A stretch of DNA of 64,000 nucleotides from Pelobates cultripes (lineage: Eukaryota; Chordata; Amphibia; Anura; Pelobatidae), in contig OW240913.1 in assembly GCA_933207985.1 (NCBI GenBank), forward strand, positions 267,355,726 to 267,419,725, written 5' to 3'. The notes below the pieces were generated by a model, which saw only the letters and a list, made by a program, of their open reading frames with translations, had not been told where the DNA came from and ran no database searches. Position numbers and translations under genes: made by a program. Shown here one piece after another: positions 22,382 through 31,252 of the stretch (the first letter of the stretch is position 1; the number at the start of each line of letters is the position of its first letter).

Positions 22382-23139
22382 CACTGACCATAACAAAGAT
22401 GTCATAAGACGCAGTGCATCACAGTATGATGTATATGGGGCTGCATAGCCGCAGACTGGCCAAAGAGCCCATGATTATCTGAATGCACTTTCAATGGGGA
22501 CATGAGTAACAGAACTAGACTATGGCAATGGAAGGAGGTTGTCTGCTCAGATGAATCACATTTTCTTTTAGAACAGGTGGTTTTAGATCAGGTGGAGGAC
22601 CAGGTGCAGGTTTGTCACTTACCTGGGGAGGACATAGCAGCAGGCTGGCAGAGGCAGTGTTATTCTCAGGGCAATTTTCTGCAGGGAAACCTTGGGTCCT
22701 GGCATTCATGTGGCTGTTAATTTTACATGTATCACCTACCTAGAGATTGTTGCAGACCACATACACCCCTTCATGTCAATGGCGTTCCATAATGGCAGTG
22801 GCTTCTTTCAGCAGCATATTGAACCCTGCCACACTGCAAGCATTGTTCAGAAATGGTTTGAGAAAAATGACAAAGAGTTTAAGGCCTCAAAATTCCGCCG
22901 ATCTCAATCTGATTGAACATCTGTGGGATGTGCTGGGACAACAAATCCGACCCATGGAGGCCCCACTTTGCAACTTACAGGACTTAAAGGATCAGCTGCT
23001 AATGTCTTGGTGCCAGATAATACTGGACATGTTCTGTGGTCTTGTGGAGTATATGCTTCAATGCATCAGAGCTGTTTAGGTAGAACAAGGGGCCTTCTAC
23101 GTTATTAGGCAGGTCATTTTAATGTTGTGGCTGTTCAGT
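22382..23139 (+). pseudogene. Tc1-like transposase pseudogene, right part
   Basis: Plus-strand pieces of a Tc1-type transposase in several frames: W(K)EVVCSDESHF (catalytic-core first Asp region), then ETL-GPGIHV, FQQHIEPCHTA (where intact relatives have a DN-AP/P catalytic Asp; here His-Ile-Glu), NLIEHLWDVLGQQIRP (third acidic residue present). Frameshifts and the lost second Asp make it dead. It ends with a terminal repeat (aatgttgtggctgttcag) before TA. It continues the left fragment at 17154-17390. Confidence 0.75.
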
Positions 23140-23266
23140 ATATATATATAAACAAGGGAAAAAATCTTGCACTCCACCAAAAACAAATTCCTATAGTGCC
23201 TGGTGCTTGTCAGCCAAAAATAAAAAAATTGCAAAAGATAGCACCCCAAGGGCTTATATAAAATTT

Positions 23267-23391
23267 AACTTTTATTTACCTTCAATAAAAAACAATCAAC
23301 GTTTCAGCTTGATCCCCTCAAGCTTTCATCAGGACACTGAGGGGATCAAGCTGAAACGTTGATTGTTTTTTATTGAAGGTAAATAAAAGTT
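23267..23391. repeat. Near-perfect palindrome, 54-bp arms
   Basis: Arms 23267-23320 and 23338-23391 (including cagcttgatcccctca and its inverse) with a 17-bp loop containing agctttcatcaggacac. It looks like the inverted end of a Penelope-type element. Confidence 0.85.
23292..23340 (-). ncRNA. Hammerhead ribozyme-like motif
   Basis: On the minus strand CTGATGA (23332-23326), stem II of 7-8 bp (agcttga/tcaagct, gggg loop), GAAAC (23305-23301), the short palindrome acgt as stem III, then T and a weak stem I. All core residues are canonical, so this is the best hammerhead candidate in the window. Confidence 0.6.
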
Positions 23392-23493
23392 GAATTTTAT
23401 TGGAAAAATAAAATAGGTATGATTGCATACTGCAATACTCTTGTTATTTTGGCATCTTGTCTACTGGACTAATACTGCTAATCCAATCTACAC

Positions 23494-23494
<1 letters not shown>

Positions 23495-23540
<46 letters not shown>
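23495..23540. repeat. (TA)n microsatellite
   Basis: About 23 TA dinucleotides abutting the 3' end of the Penelope element. Confidence 0.9.
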
Positions 23541-23544
<4 letters not shown>

Positions 23545-23619
23545 AATAAGTATAAAGGATGCACTCTCCGGTCTTTAAATATTCCAAAATTATTTATTCC
23601 ATTATTTGAAATGTAGCAA

Positions 23620-23663
23620 ATTGATCGACGTTTCGACCCGTTCGGGTCTTCCTCAAGATCAAT
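23620..23663 (-). ncRNA. Degenerate hammerhead-like motif in Penelope terminal region
   Basis: Minus strand: perfect 7-bp stem I (attgatc/gatcaat), TTGAGGA in place of CTGANGA (C3 changed to U), stem II gaccc/gggtc with loop gaac, GAAAC, palindromic acgt. The C3 change would be expected to impair cleavage. Confidence 0.55.
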
Positions 23664-24564
23664 ACATACTTTAAAAACATGCTTTATATAAGAAAAGATG
23701 TATAGTACTCACCAATAGTGATTGTGACCCTCCTCCCCCTACTCGGAACCCGGAAGTGTCCAACGGGCACCATGTGAGCTGCGTAGTGACGTGACCACGT
23801 TCAACATACGTAAAAAACGTAGTTGCTAGGAAACCAATGTAACTAATTAGTAGTATAGAGCCAGTAGTACAAAACTCCGGCGGATAGAAATTTTGTGTGT
23901 ATGTAACGTGATTACTGGGAAATGAATGTGTGTGCCAGGGAATAAATATATCTTATCACATTTCCAAAATATAAGAATGCTGAGTGATTGGTGACTCATA
24001 AGTGAACTACCAATATAAAGGATTGAAGTAGAATCCTATACATTCAAACTAATGAAAACTTATGTGGTAGGTATTAGTGAGAGTAATGTTCAATACTTAT
24101 ATAAATTTGGAAAGATCTATATCAATAAATCCTAAATAAAAGGATTAAGATTAAAAACAGCATTGAGCTGCCATAGAAAAAATGTATCACTATTACTCCT
24201 GAACAATATTGTATTAAATAGTTCAAAAAGAAGTTGTTTGGAGGATGAGATTCTATTAAAGGCTTGTAAACCCAAGAATATAATTAAATACAAAAATTTA
24301 GAGTTTCCAATTGGGGACACAATCACAGATGGTCGGACTTAGTCATATAGAAACCCCTGATATAGTACAAATAGTGACTATATAAAGAAACAAGTATATA
24401 TAGAAAAGAAAGAGCATGTGTAACATAATCATACTTAAGCTCATGTGTATATCACTGCTGTAAGTATAATATCATAACCTCAATCATTATCTATTATGAT
24501 GACCAATATCCAAGTCAGAATAAATGCTCTCAAAAAATATTATTTCCAATTAAGGACCTTAGCG

Positions 24565-25113
24565 TCACAAAAATATAGAATAAACTATGTTTTCATTGAG
24601 TCCTTTAGGTGTTACAGTATCTAGACGGTGTATCCAACGGGCCTCTCTTTGTAATAACATTTTGGAACGATCTCCTCCTCTCGGAAGTATGGGTATATGG
24701 TCAATCGCAGTAAAACGTAGAGTTGGTAATCGGTGGCCATGGTCCAAAAAGTGTTTGACGACTGGTTTATCGCTTGTCTTGTCTCGGAACGCAGTAGTGA
24801 TGGTGGATCGATGACCTCGTATCCGATCTCTGAGGGTTAAGTTGGTTTTTCCCACATAGGACAGACCACAGGGGCATGTAATCATATAGATCACATGGTC
24901 AGTGGTACATGTAATATATTGAGAAATGTTTATTCTCTGGCCATTATATGGATGGGCAAATGAGGTACCACTGACCATGTGACTACAAGTGACACAGCCA
25001 CTGCATTTGAAGCATCCTCTTTTGGTAATTTTATTAGGTATTTGATAGCAATGTCTGGGATCGTTTTTTACAAGTAGATCTCTGAGATTTCTGTTTCTCT
25101 TGTAACTAAGCAC
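24565..25113 (-). CDS. Penelope-like GIY-YIG endonuclease domain
   Basis: 182-residue open frame, the C-terminal part of a Penelope polyprotein. Residues 34-43 carry a double Cys pair (CFKCSGCVTC) typical of the linker. The GIY-YIG core starts near residue 75 (VIYMITCPCGLSYVGKT) with the conserved Arg region RDRIRGHRSTI, and the H-x-GH segment KHFLDHGHRL follows. The endonuclease nicks target DNA so that the RT can prime. The frame is a remnant: its true start lay upstream in the RT, so the Met is only the first in frame. Penelope clade (Neptune or Poseidon) cannot be decided by eye. Confidence 0.85.
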   Translation of the reverse strand: MLSYKRNRNLRDLLVKNDPRHCYQIPNKITKRGCFKCSGCVTCSHMVSGTSFAHPYNGQRINISQYITCTTDHVIYMITCPCGLSYVGKTNLTLRDRIRGHRSTITTAFRDKTSDKPVVKHFLDHGHRLPTLRFTAIDHIPILPRGGDRSKMLLQREARWIHRLDTVTPKGLNENIVYSIFL

Positions 25114-25550
25114 AGGTGGATTTTGGAGGGTCTTAGGTAGTTGTTTGTCAGCTTGTAATAGTCCCCAGTGTTTGCTAATAGAGTTTCTAATAACTGATGT
25201 GCCAGTATGGAATGTAATTGGAATATATATTTTTGATGTGGATTTTCCTTTGATGGTCTTTGCAATACTTTTGGATTTCCATATTTCCTTCGCTCATGTC
25301 TTGGCTGTATTTAAAGTCTGGGCCAGGTATCCTCTTGCTCTAAACCTATTCCACATTTCTTTCATACACTCTCAGAAATTGGGATATAGGTAATTTGCTA
25401 CATTTCAAATAATGGAATAAATAATTTTGGAATATTTAAAGACCGGAGAGTGCATCCTTTATACTTATTTACTATACTATTTCAGCGTTGGATTGCACCA
25501 CGGCATTGGATTTTACAGTGTACCAGCAAGGGTGAGTGCCATTATACATA

Positions 25551-25590
<40 letters not shown>
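25551..25590. repeat. (AT)n microsatellite
   Basis: About 18 AT dinucleotides followed by acacac. Confidence 0.9.
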
Positions 25591-25596
<6 letters not shown>

Positions 25597-26096
25597 GCAA
25601 TAGAAAATAGAAAGCTCAGCACATTCCACACTAAATCCATCTGAAAAACCCACAAAGCCAGATAAAGCCGCTTAAACTAAATATAAAATTGTGATTTAGT
25701 CACACAATATAGCCATAGTGTACTAAACCTTTCAGAACATCAGTGTTGTTATTTTATTTTAACCGAGTCCTAGACTTGATTTAATTAGTAAAATAAAATA
25801 TATTAATCTACTTATAATTTAAATGAGGCCATAGTCCTTCCTGACTTAACATACTTACTAGTAATTTCCTATAATGTTCTCTCTGGACCTGATTTATGAG
25901 GCATGAGTCACAGCACTGGAGTACAGGATCATAATTTAGTTAGACCACATACATGACCTGTGAGTACTTAATGTTTGTTTTCTTCATCTATGACCAAAGT
26001 TGTTAGTTTTAATGATTTATTGATTTTCCATTTCCCCTTTCTTTTACCTCGCTTTGTTCAAAGTTTTCATGAATAAAAAGAGTTGCAACCAAAAAC
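25591..26096. other. Spacer, nothing recognised
   Basis: AT-rich sequence between the Penelope element and the HAL1-like insertion; no gene or repeat signature seen. Confidence 0.4.
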
Positions 26097-26559
26097 AGAA
26101 AAAGAAGATTTTTTTTTTTTATTCTTTATTTTTGTTGTGCGGGTGGGTACAAGGCTTCAACAGACGCCACAGCGGCGTAATGCAAGAATTGTACATTGTA
26201 TACAGTGACATAGATATTCGCACATTTTTTTTTTATCCAACATAACTATACGTTTTCCTTACCAAAGTAAAAGTAGATGATGAAATGAAAAAACAGGTTA
26301 TGCTTAAATTAATAACAAATGATGCTTGACTATGCTAGTGTAGCTGAGCTAGCGCAGTGGTTTCTATATGCTGAGTTACACGCTAGGTGAATCTGTTTGT
26401 TAGTCGCTTGCGTACGTGTTTTGTGGTAGCTCATTTAGCCTTTCCCAGCTGCACCTATTAAGGTGTGGATAGTGGACGTTCAGTTACCCGCTATTCGGAC
26501 AGACCTCGGTCTGAATACCTAACATTTACATAGAACCTTTTACCTCAATTGTAGACAAC

Positions 26560-27060
26560 ATTAGTGTAAAACAGTTGCTCAGAACGTGTGCGCATAACAG
26601 TTGCATGAAACGGTTGTATAGAACATTTGCACATATTGGTTGCATGGAACGATTGCAGTGAATGTTTGCTTACAAGTTGGTGCGCATATCGGTTGCACAG
26701 AGTAAGTGCGTATATTAATTGCGCGGACCGTGTGTACACAGTATTAAAACAGTTGCATATGACGGTTGTATAAAGTATTGCATTTGGCAATTGCGTGTAG
26801 TGATTGCACAGGATGTTTGCATAATATAGTGGCTTATATCGTGTGCATTGAGCAGTTGCATAGAGTATTCGCTTATACTAATTGCATGGGCCGTGTGCCC
26901 ACTCCAGTTGCATATAATCATTGCATAGAATGTGTGCACAACATATTTACAGATACCGGTTGCACTGGACTTTTGCTTAAGGTATTTGCATATAATAATT
27001 GCTGAGGCCGTTGGCTCCTAATAGTCGCCTATACAAATAGCATAGACCGTTTGCGAGTAT
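26560..27060. repeat. Degenerate tandem repeat (ggttgcatagaa...tttgc)
   Basis: About 500 bp of units of roughly 16-26 bp built from ggttgcatagaa, cgtgtgc, gtttgcat and tataattg motifs. It sits in the part of the HAL1-like element where ORF2 would be. Cys/His-rich frames in all directions are artefacts of it. Confidence 0.65.
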
Positions 27061-27650
27061 TATATGCTCATCAGTGAGTACCCTGGTGGTCTAGTGTCGC
27101 TAGGGTAGGCTGAAATAAATGTTCATATAGTTAAGTAGGGGCATATTGCCTGTGGGTAATCAAACATAAACGAAGAGTATAAAAACAAAAACAATAGTAG
27201 TTAGCATCTGGTTTAGTCCTACAGAGTGTATAGGTTTCGAATGAGGAGAACTCATTGTGGTGTACCCTGCGTTGTCAAGTCAAGTGGGGGCTGTGCTGGA
27301 ATAGAGGCATAGTCCACCTTTGGCCTGTGTGAGATGTCGGAGGCCAATAATGTCATTTTAGGGAGAGTTCATTCCAGTCCGGGTCTGAGACCCATCTGGG
27401 GCAACATGGCGGGCAGTTCAGCCGAAGTCCGGTGTTGGTGAGACTCGTACCGTATGGGTTTCAAGTTGTCGCTGCCACGTGGGCCTCCGCGGTTCTCTGT
27501 CTGGGTTTGAATTCCGCTGCATGTACGGGGTCCAGGCCTCGAGAGCGTGTAGGTGCTTCTTGACCGAGGGAGTCCGAGGGGAGGCCTAGGCCTCTTAATG
27601 CTGCTGTAGCTTCTTGGAGGTCGTGAATCACATGTGTCCCCTTTAGCGAC

Positions 27651-28510
27651 TCACAATGTATTGGCTGGGCCCCATCGGTACTGCAGTTGGTGTGAGCGCA
27701 GGAGGGAGGTGAATGGTCTCAGCGACCTCCTCCATGCTAACGTTCCCCCAGAGAGGTCCGCATAGAAGGAGAGCTCCATCTCCTCAAAGTGGTAGGTTGG
27801 CTGATCTCTGGTGGCTGCTAGTACCGCGGTTTTGTCCCTGCGGGTTAGGAATTGTATCACCAGGTCTCCAGGAGCTGAAGCCGGTGCTGTGGTTGGTGTT
27901 GGCATGCGGAATACGCCCGTTAGGTGGGTCGCTTTGGCCATTTTGGGGGTCAGAAGTGCTGCAAGAAGCCGCCTGGTGAAGTGCGGTAGTTCAGCCTCTG
28001 TAACGCTTACTGCTACTCCCCTGATCTTTAAATTGTTTTGGCGCCGCTTATCTTCCTGGGCGTCGAGTTTGCGTTCTGTGAGGAGGTTGTGCTGTTTAAG
28101 TTCTATGATTGCCCGTTGCAGATCTTTAATTTGGTCTGCCTGGGTATTGGAAGTGCTTTCCACGACTCCTAGCCTGCTTGACAGGCCGCGCAGGTCATCT
28201 CGGATTGTGGCCACCTCTGCCGAGATTTTCTGATGGTGGTCCGCCATCTGCTTGCCGATTGCTTCCATTGTGACTGGTGTGGAAGACGCTGCAGGCGGCG
28301 GGGGCGCCTGTCGTGCCGGCGATTGCCTCTGTGGTACCGGTAAGTACTCCTCCTCCTCTTGTCCGACGTCCCGTCAGTGAAGTCTGAGCAGCCGCCGTGT
28401 AGTGACGCAATTTTGGGGCCTGGTGCGCTCAAGGCCTGCTTCCACAAGTCTCCGATGTTCATGCCCGGTCGGGGCTTGTCAGGCTTTATTTTTTTAGTTT
28501 TGCGACTCAT
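27651..28510 (-). pseudogene. L1 ORF1 protein (HAL1-like copy), frameshifted
   Basis: Start codon at 28510 (MSRKTKKIKPDKPRPGMNIG) and N-terminal 50 residues are followed by a frameshift near 28290; the rest is open from 28268 to 27651 (205 residues). It shows a coiled coil (MADHHQKISAEVATIRDDLR through LDAQED), the RRM-like RRQNNLKIRGV, and the C-terminal domain ending LQYRWGPA. Such proteins trimerise, bind L1 RNA and act as nucleic-acid chaperones. The C-terminus stops shortly after YRWG. Confidence 0.8.
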
Positions 28511-28679
28511 GGTGTTCGGGTGGGGTAAGTGTTCCCTCCGACGTGTATATAGGATGGGGTATCCCCCTTTTAGCGGTTGCCTTGTCGGTTTTTGTCCCGG
28601 AGATCCGCGGCCATGCGTCCGATCGCTTCAGTGGTTAGACTCCGCCCAGAAAAAGAAGATTTCACATATATAAAAAGCA

Positions 28680-28739
28680 GGCTGTGCAAAATAGGTTGCT
28701 ATATATATATATTTATATATATATATATTTATATATATC
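28680..28739. repeat. (TA)/(TTTATA)n tract
   Basis: AT-only microsatellite immediately outside the B2 repeat of the Ngaro-like element. Confidence 0.85.
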
Positions 28740-28868
28740 TTTGTAGTCGGGGCAATATAGTCATATACAGAAATCTAGCATATAATAACCATAACATCAA
28801 TGAGTTGGGACCAGTCGGTTGTGGTGTGCCGGAACCGACAAAGTAGTAGGCCTGTAATAAAAGTGGGC
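28740..28868 (-). repeat. Ngaro-like B2 repeat
   Basis: 129 bp, identical to B1 except two substitutions (tcatatac/tcgtatac and aagtag/aagcag). Outer end marks the 3' end of the element. Confidence 0.92.
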
Positions 28869-28913
28869 CTACCTTAGAGGGTGTTTATGAATAGAGGGAG
28901 TGGTGGGAGGGGT

Positions 28914-28953
28914 GACTCGCCAGACCAGCAACGGTAAGGTGGGAGTGGATTGG
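28914..28953 (-). repeat. Ngaro-like A2 repeat core
   Basis: 40 bp (gactcgccagaccagcaacg onward to ggattgg) identical to A1 at 36509-36548. Lies between B1 and B2 with 56 bp and 45 bp of connecting sequence. Confidence 0.9.
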
Positions 28954-29009
28954 CAGCCCTTTTAAAGGGAATTCAAGCCCCTCCCACAACTACAGGCCAA
29001 CCCTTCAAA

Positions 29010-29138
29010 TTTGTAGTCGGGGCAATATAGTCGTATACAGAAATCTAGCATATAATAACCATAACATCAATGAGTTGGGACCAGTCGGTTGTGGTGTGCC
29101 GGAACCGACAAAGCAGTAGGCCTGTAATAAAAGTGGGC
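29010..29138 (-). repeat. Ngaro-like B1 repeat
   Basis: 129 bp, 127 of 129 matching B2; directly follows the recombinase stop. Confidence 0.92.
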
Positions 29139-29181
29139 AAAAGAAAATACCATAAGACGTAATACGGTTAACCAACTTTAT

Positions 29182-30756
29182 TTATTTAGATAAGTCACAG
29201 AAAGCTTGTCTTAATGCTTTAACGGGATTAGGTATGTAGAGTGTGTAGGCTGAGGATTTCCAGCGTCCCATTGCCTTGATAATGTGAGTGGGTACGTGAT
29301 AAGCAGATGCTGTAGATGCTGCCCCAATTCGGAAAGAATGACCTGAGAAATGATTGGGGTTTAGGCCGAGCCTAGTCAACAGTAGACGTACATAAAGCAT
29401 AAATTTTGTTGTAGTCAGAATGTTTCCATGCAGTTCGAGCAAAGGTTGTAGAGGTTGTTTGTGGAGTGAAAGAAAATAAGCGTCAAAAACTTGTACGGGG
29501 CACCATTTATTGTGAGTAGGATACAAGGGGATTTCAATAGTATGACCTACGGTGCTGGTTTTAGATTGTTTTAAAAATAGTAAGTAATGGTTGTTATGTT
29601 TTTGCAAGTCCATAGTTCTTAGTGTCACGTATTCATCCGCTTATAGAAATGTGGTTAATGACATTTACTGTCCACACAGGAAAAGTTGTGCCGAGCAGCA
29701 ACCTAATCCACAGAAGGTTTAATGCTGAGCAGTAATTGTGCAAATGAAACCTGGTCTCATGTATTCATCCACTTATAGAAAAGTGGTTAATGACATTTAC
29801 TGTCCACACAGGAAAAGTTGTGCCGAGCAGCAACCTAATCCACAGAAGGGTTAATGCTGAGCAGCAATTATGCAAATGAAACCTGGTAACTGACTTTGGG
29901 GTCAAAGGCCGGTTACAGCCTATCAGAAAGAAAGGAGGGGTATTTAGGCCCAGTTCTCAGCCTGCTCAGTGCCCTGTCGTGGTTTCCCTTGTGGTTGTCC
30001 GAGAGCGCGTTCCTGTTTATAGTTTTCTACCTGGTTTTTGACTTTGGCTTTGTTTATTGACTTCTCTATATTCTGGTATCCTGACTCCTGGCTTTCCTCA
30101 TCGCTGTGTCCCTTTCTGTGTTCCCTGACCTTGGCTAGTATTTTTGACTATTCTTTGTACGTTAAATCCGGCCATTCTAATGACCGGTAATACGTTACTT
30201 ATTTGTCATCCGTGCTGTACAGTTCTACGTGCTGGATCAAACAGTAATCCTGACACTTAGGTACTCGGAGGTTGTAAAGGTCCTAGTCGTAAATTCGTTG
30301 GGTCGGAGGAACCCATAAAAAGCTAAATATATAGCTGTCTTTATTACGGTATTAGTTATGGGTTCGAAAGGAGAAGAATCTAATAAATTGATTAGTGAAT
30401 GGAATATGTTATTGTCTATGGGTAGTCTTTGTGAGGGGACATGTGCGTCCAATTTTTTAATGCCTTTAAGTACTGTCTTAATTTGATATGAGGACAGGAA
30501 ACCTGTAGTGTTGGGTTGTTGGATAAGCATGTGGTGTTGAATGCCCATATAAAAGGTACAGTTTTATAGTGTTGAATGATAATTTAAGGTCGATGTGGCA
30601 AAAAGAAGTGAAACCCAATATTGATTCTAACATGAACATGTCGTGGATGTGGAATTCAGTGATGAATTTCTTGAATACGTGAAAAGCCCTGTCGTATGTG
30701 TTCCTAGTGTTTACTGAAAGTGCGAGGTGAGAGATGTGACGTGCGTGATCTAACAA
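29182..30756 (-). pseudogene. Tyrosine recombinase of Ngaro-like element, interrupted
   Basis: N-terminal core-binding part 30756-30478 (LSVNTRNTYDRAFHVFKKFI), catalytic part from 30548 (FYGFLRPNEF, first catalytic Arg), then a solo LTR at 29623-30255, then 29622-29182 with HSFRIGAAS (HxxR), GRWKSSAYTLYI (Trp and nucleophile Tyr). All catalytic residues of the family are visible. Besides the LTR there is a frameshift near 30540. The reading frame is the same on both sides of the LTR (one TSD counted once), so the gene was intact there when the LTR inserted. Confidence 0.88.
29623..30255. mobile_element. Solo LTR, 633 bp, 5-bp TSD
   Basis: Begins TGTCACG and ends CCTGACA (TG...CA), flanked by the 5-bp duplication cttag at 29618-29622 and 30256-30260. 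It contains a tandem duplication of 132 bp (29629-29760 and 29761-29892) and a tatttagg motif near 29938. No internal retroviral or Gypsy sequence remains, so it arose by LTR-LTR recombination. Whether the source is an endogenous retrovirus or a Gypsy-type element cannot be told from the LTR alone. Confidence 0.85.
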
Positions 30757-30761
30757 AGCCT

Positions 30762-31252
30762 TTAATCCATTATCATGTCTCGGAAAAGTGGGGCAGGAGT
30801 TGCCAGTCTGGAAGCGGAGGGTAGTGTCGGGAAGAAATCCTGAAAACGAAATCGAGACAAGTGATCAGCACCAGTGTTTGTGCACCCCGTAACGTGAATA
30901 CATGTGATAAAGAATTGACAGGTGGCTGCTACCCATGTGAGTCGTCTTAGGAGTCCCATAATTACCAGGGATGCTGACCGGCCTTTATTGACAATATGGC
31001 ATGTAGCCATATTATCCGAGTAGCACCTAACCGTATGACCGGACCAATGTGGTCCCCAGGCAATGGCCGCAGCGAAACTTGGGTACAGCTCAAATAAAGC
31101 TGAGGTCTTGGTGAATTTGGGCAGTGATTTGACTTCGGTCGCCATTGTCCCCAAAGCCATTGATCTCCCCAGATGGCTGCAAAACCTGTGTTTGTTGCGG
31201 CATCTGTCCACAGTGTAGGTGAAGTGTCAGAGTGGGGTGGTATAAATATGGC
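30762..31252 (-). pseudogene. RNase H domain of Ngaro-like element
   Basis: After an in-frame TGA (31250-31252) the frame continues LWTDAATNTGFAAIWG, the first RNase H acidic motif, then shifts by one base near 31150 into the frame 31211-30762 with HTVRCYSDNMATCHIVNKG (second motif) and a later CTNTGADHLSR. RNase H degrades the RNA template during reverse transcription. One stop and one frameshift make it nonfunctional. Confidence 0.8.

Larger units (their letters stand above)
23541..25473 (-). mobile_element. Penelope-like element, truncated, with inverted terminal repeats
   Basis: 82-bp inverted repeats (23541-23622 and 25392-25473) bracket a minus-strand coding region whose intact part is a GIY-YIG endonuclease. 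Upstream (25114-25380) are decayed fragments such as RFRARGYLAQTLN of the region between RT and linker; the RT core is missing. An inverted copy of the tail at the 5' end is a known consequence of Penelope retrotransposition. (TA)n tracts flank the 3' end and lie near the 5' end. Confidence 0.85.
26112..28647 (-). mobile_element. HAL1-like (ORF1-only) L1 element
   Basis: A 2.5-kb insertion flanked by a 15-bp TSD, agaaaaagaagattt, at 26097-26111 and 28648-28662. On the minus strand it starts with a GC-rich 5'UTR (ggcggagtctaaccactgaa), has an L1 ORF1 and ends in an AATAAA-type signal and A-tail (T-run on plus at 26109-26120). There is no ORF2: about 1.5 kb of noncoding sequence with degenerate tandem repeats follows ORF1. 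This is the architecture of half-L1 elements, nonautonomous lineages that need ORF2 supplied in trans. Confidence 0.8.
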
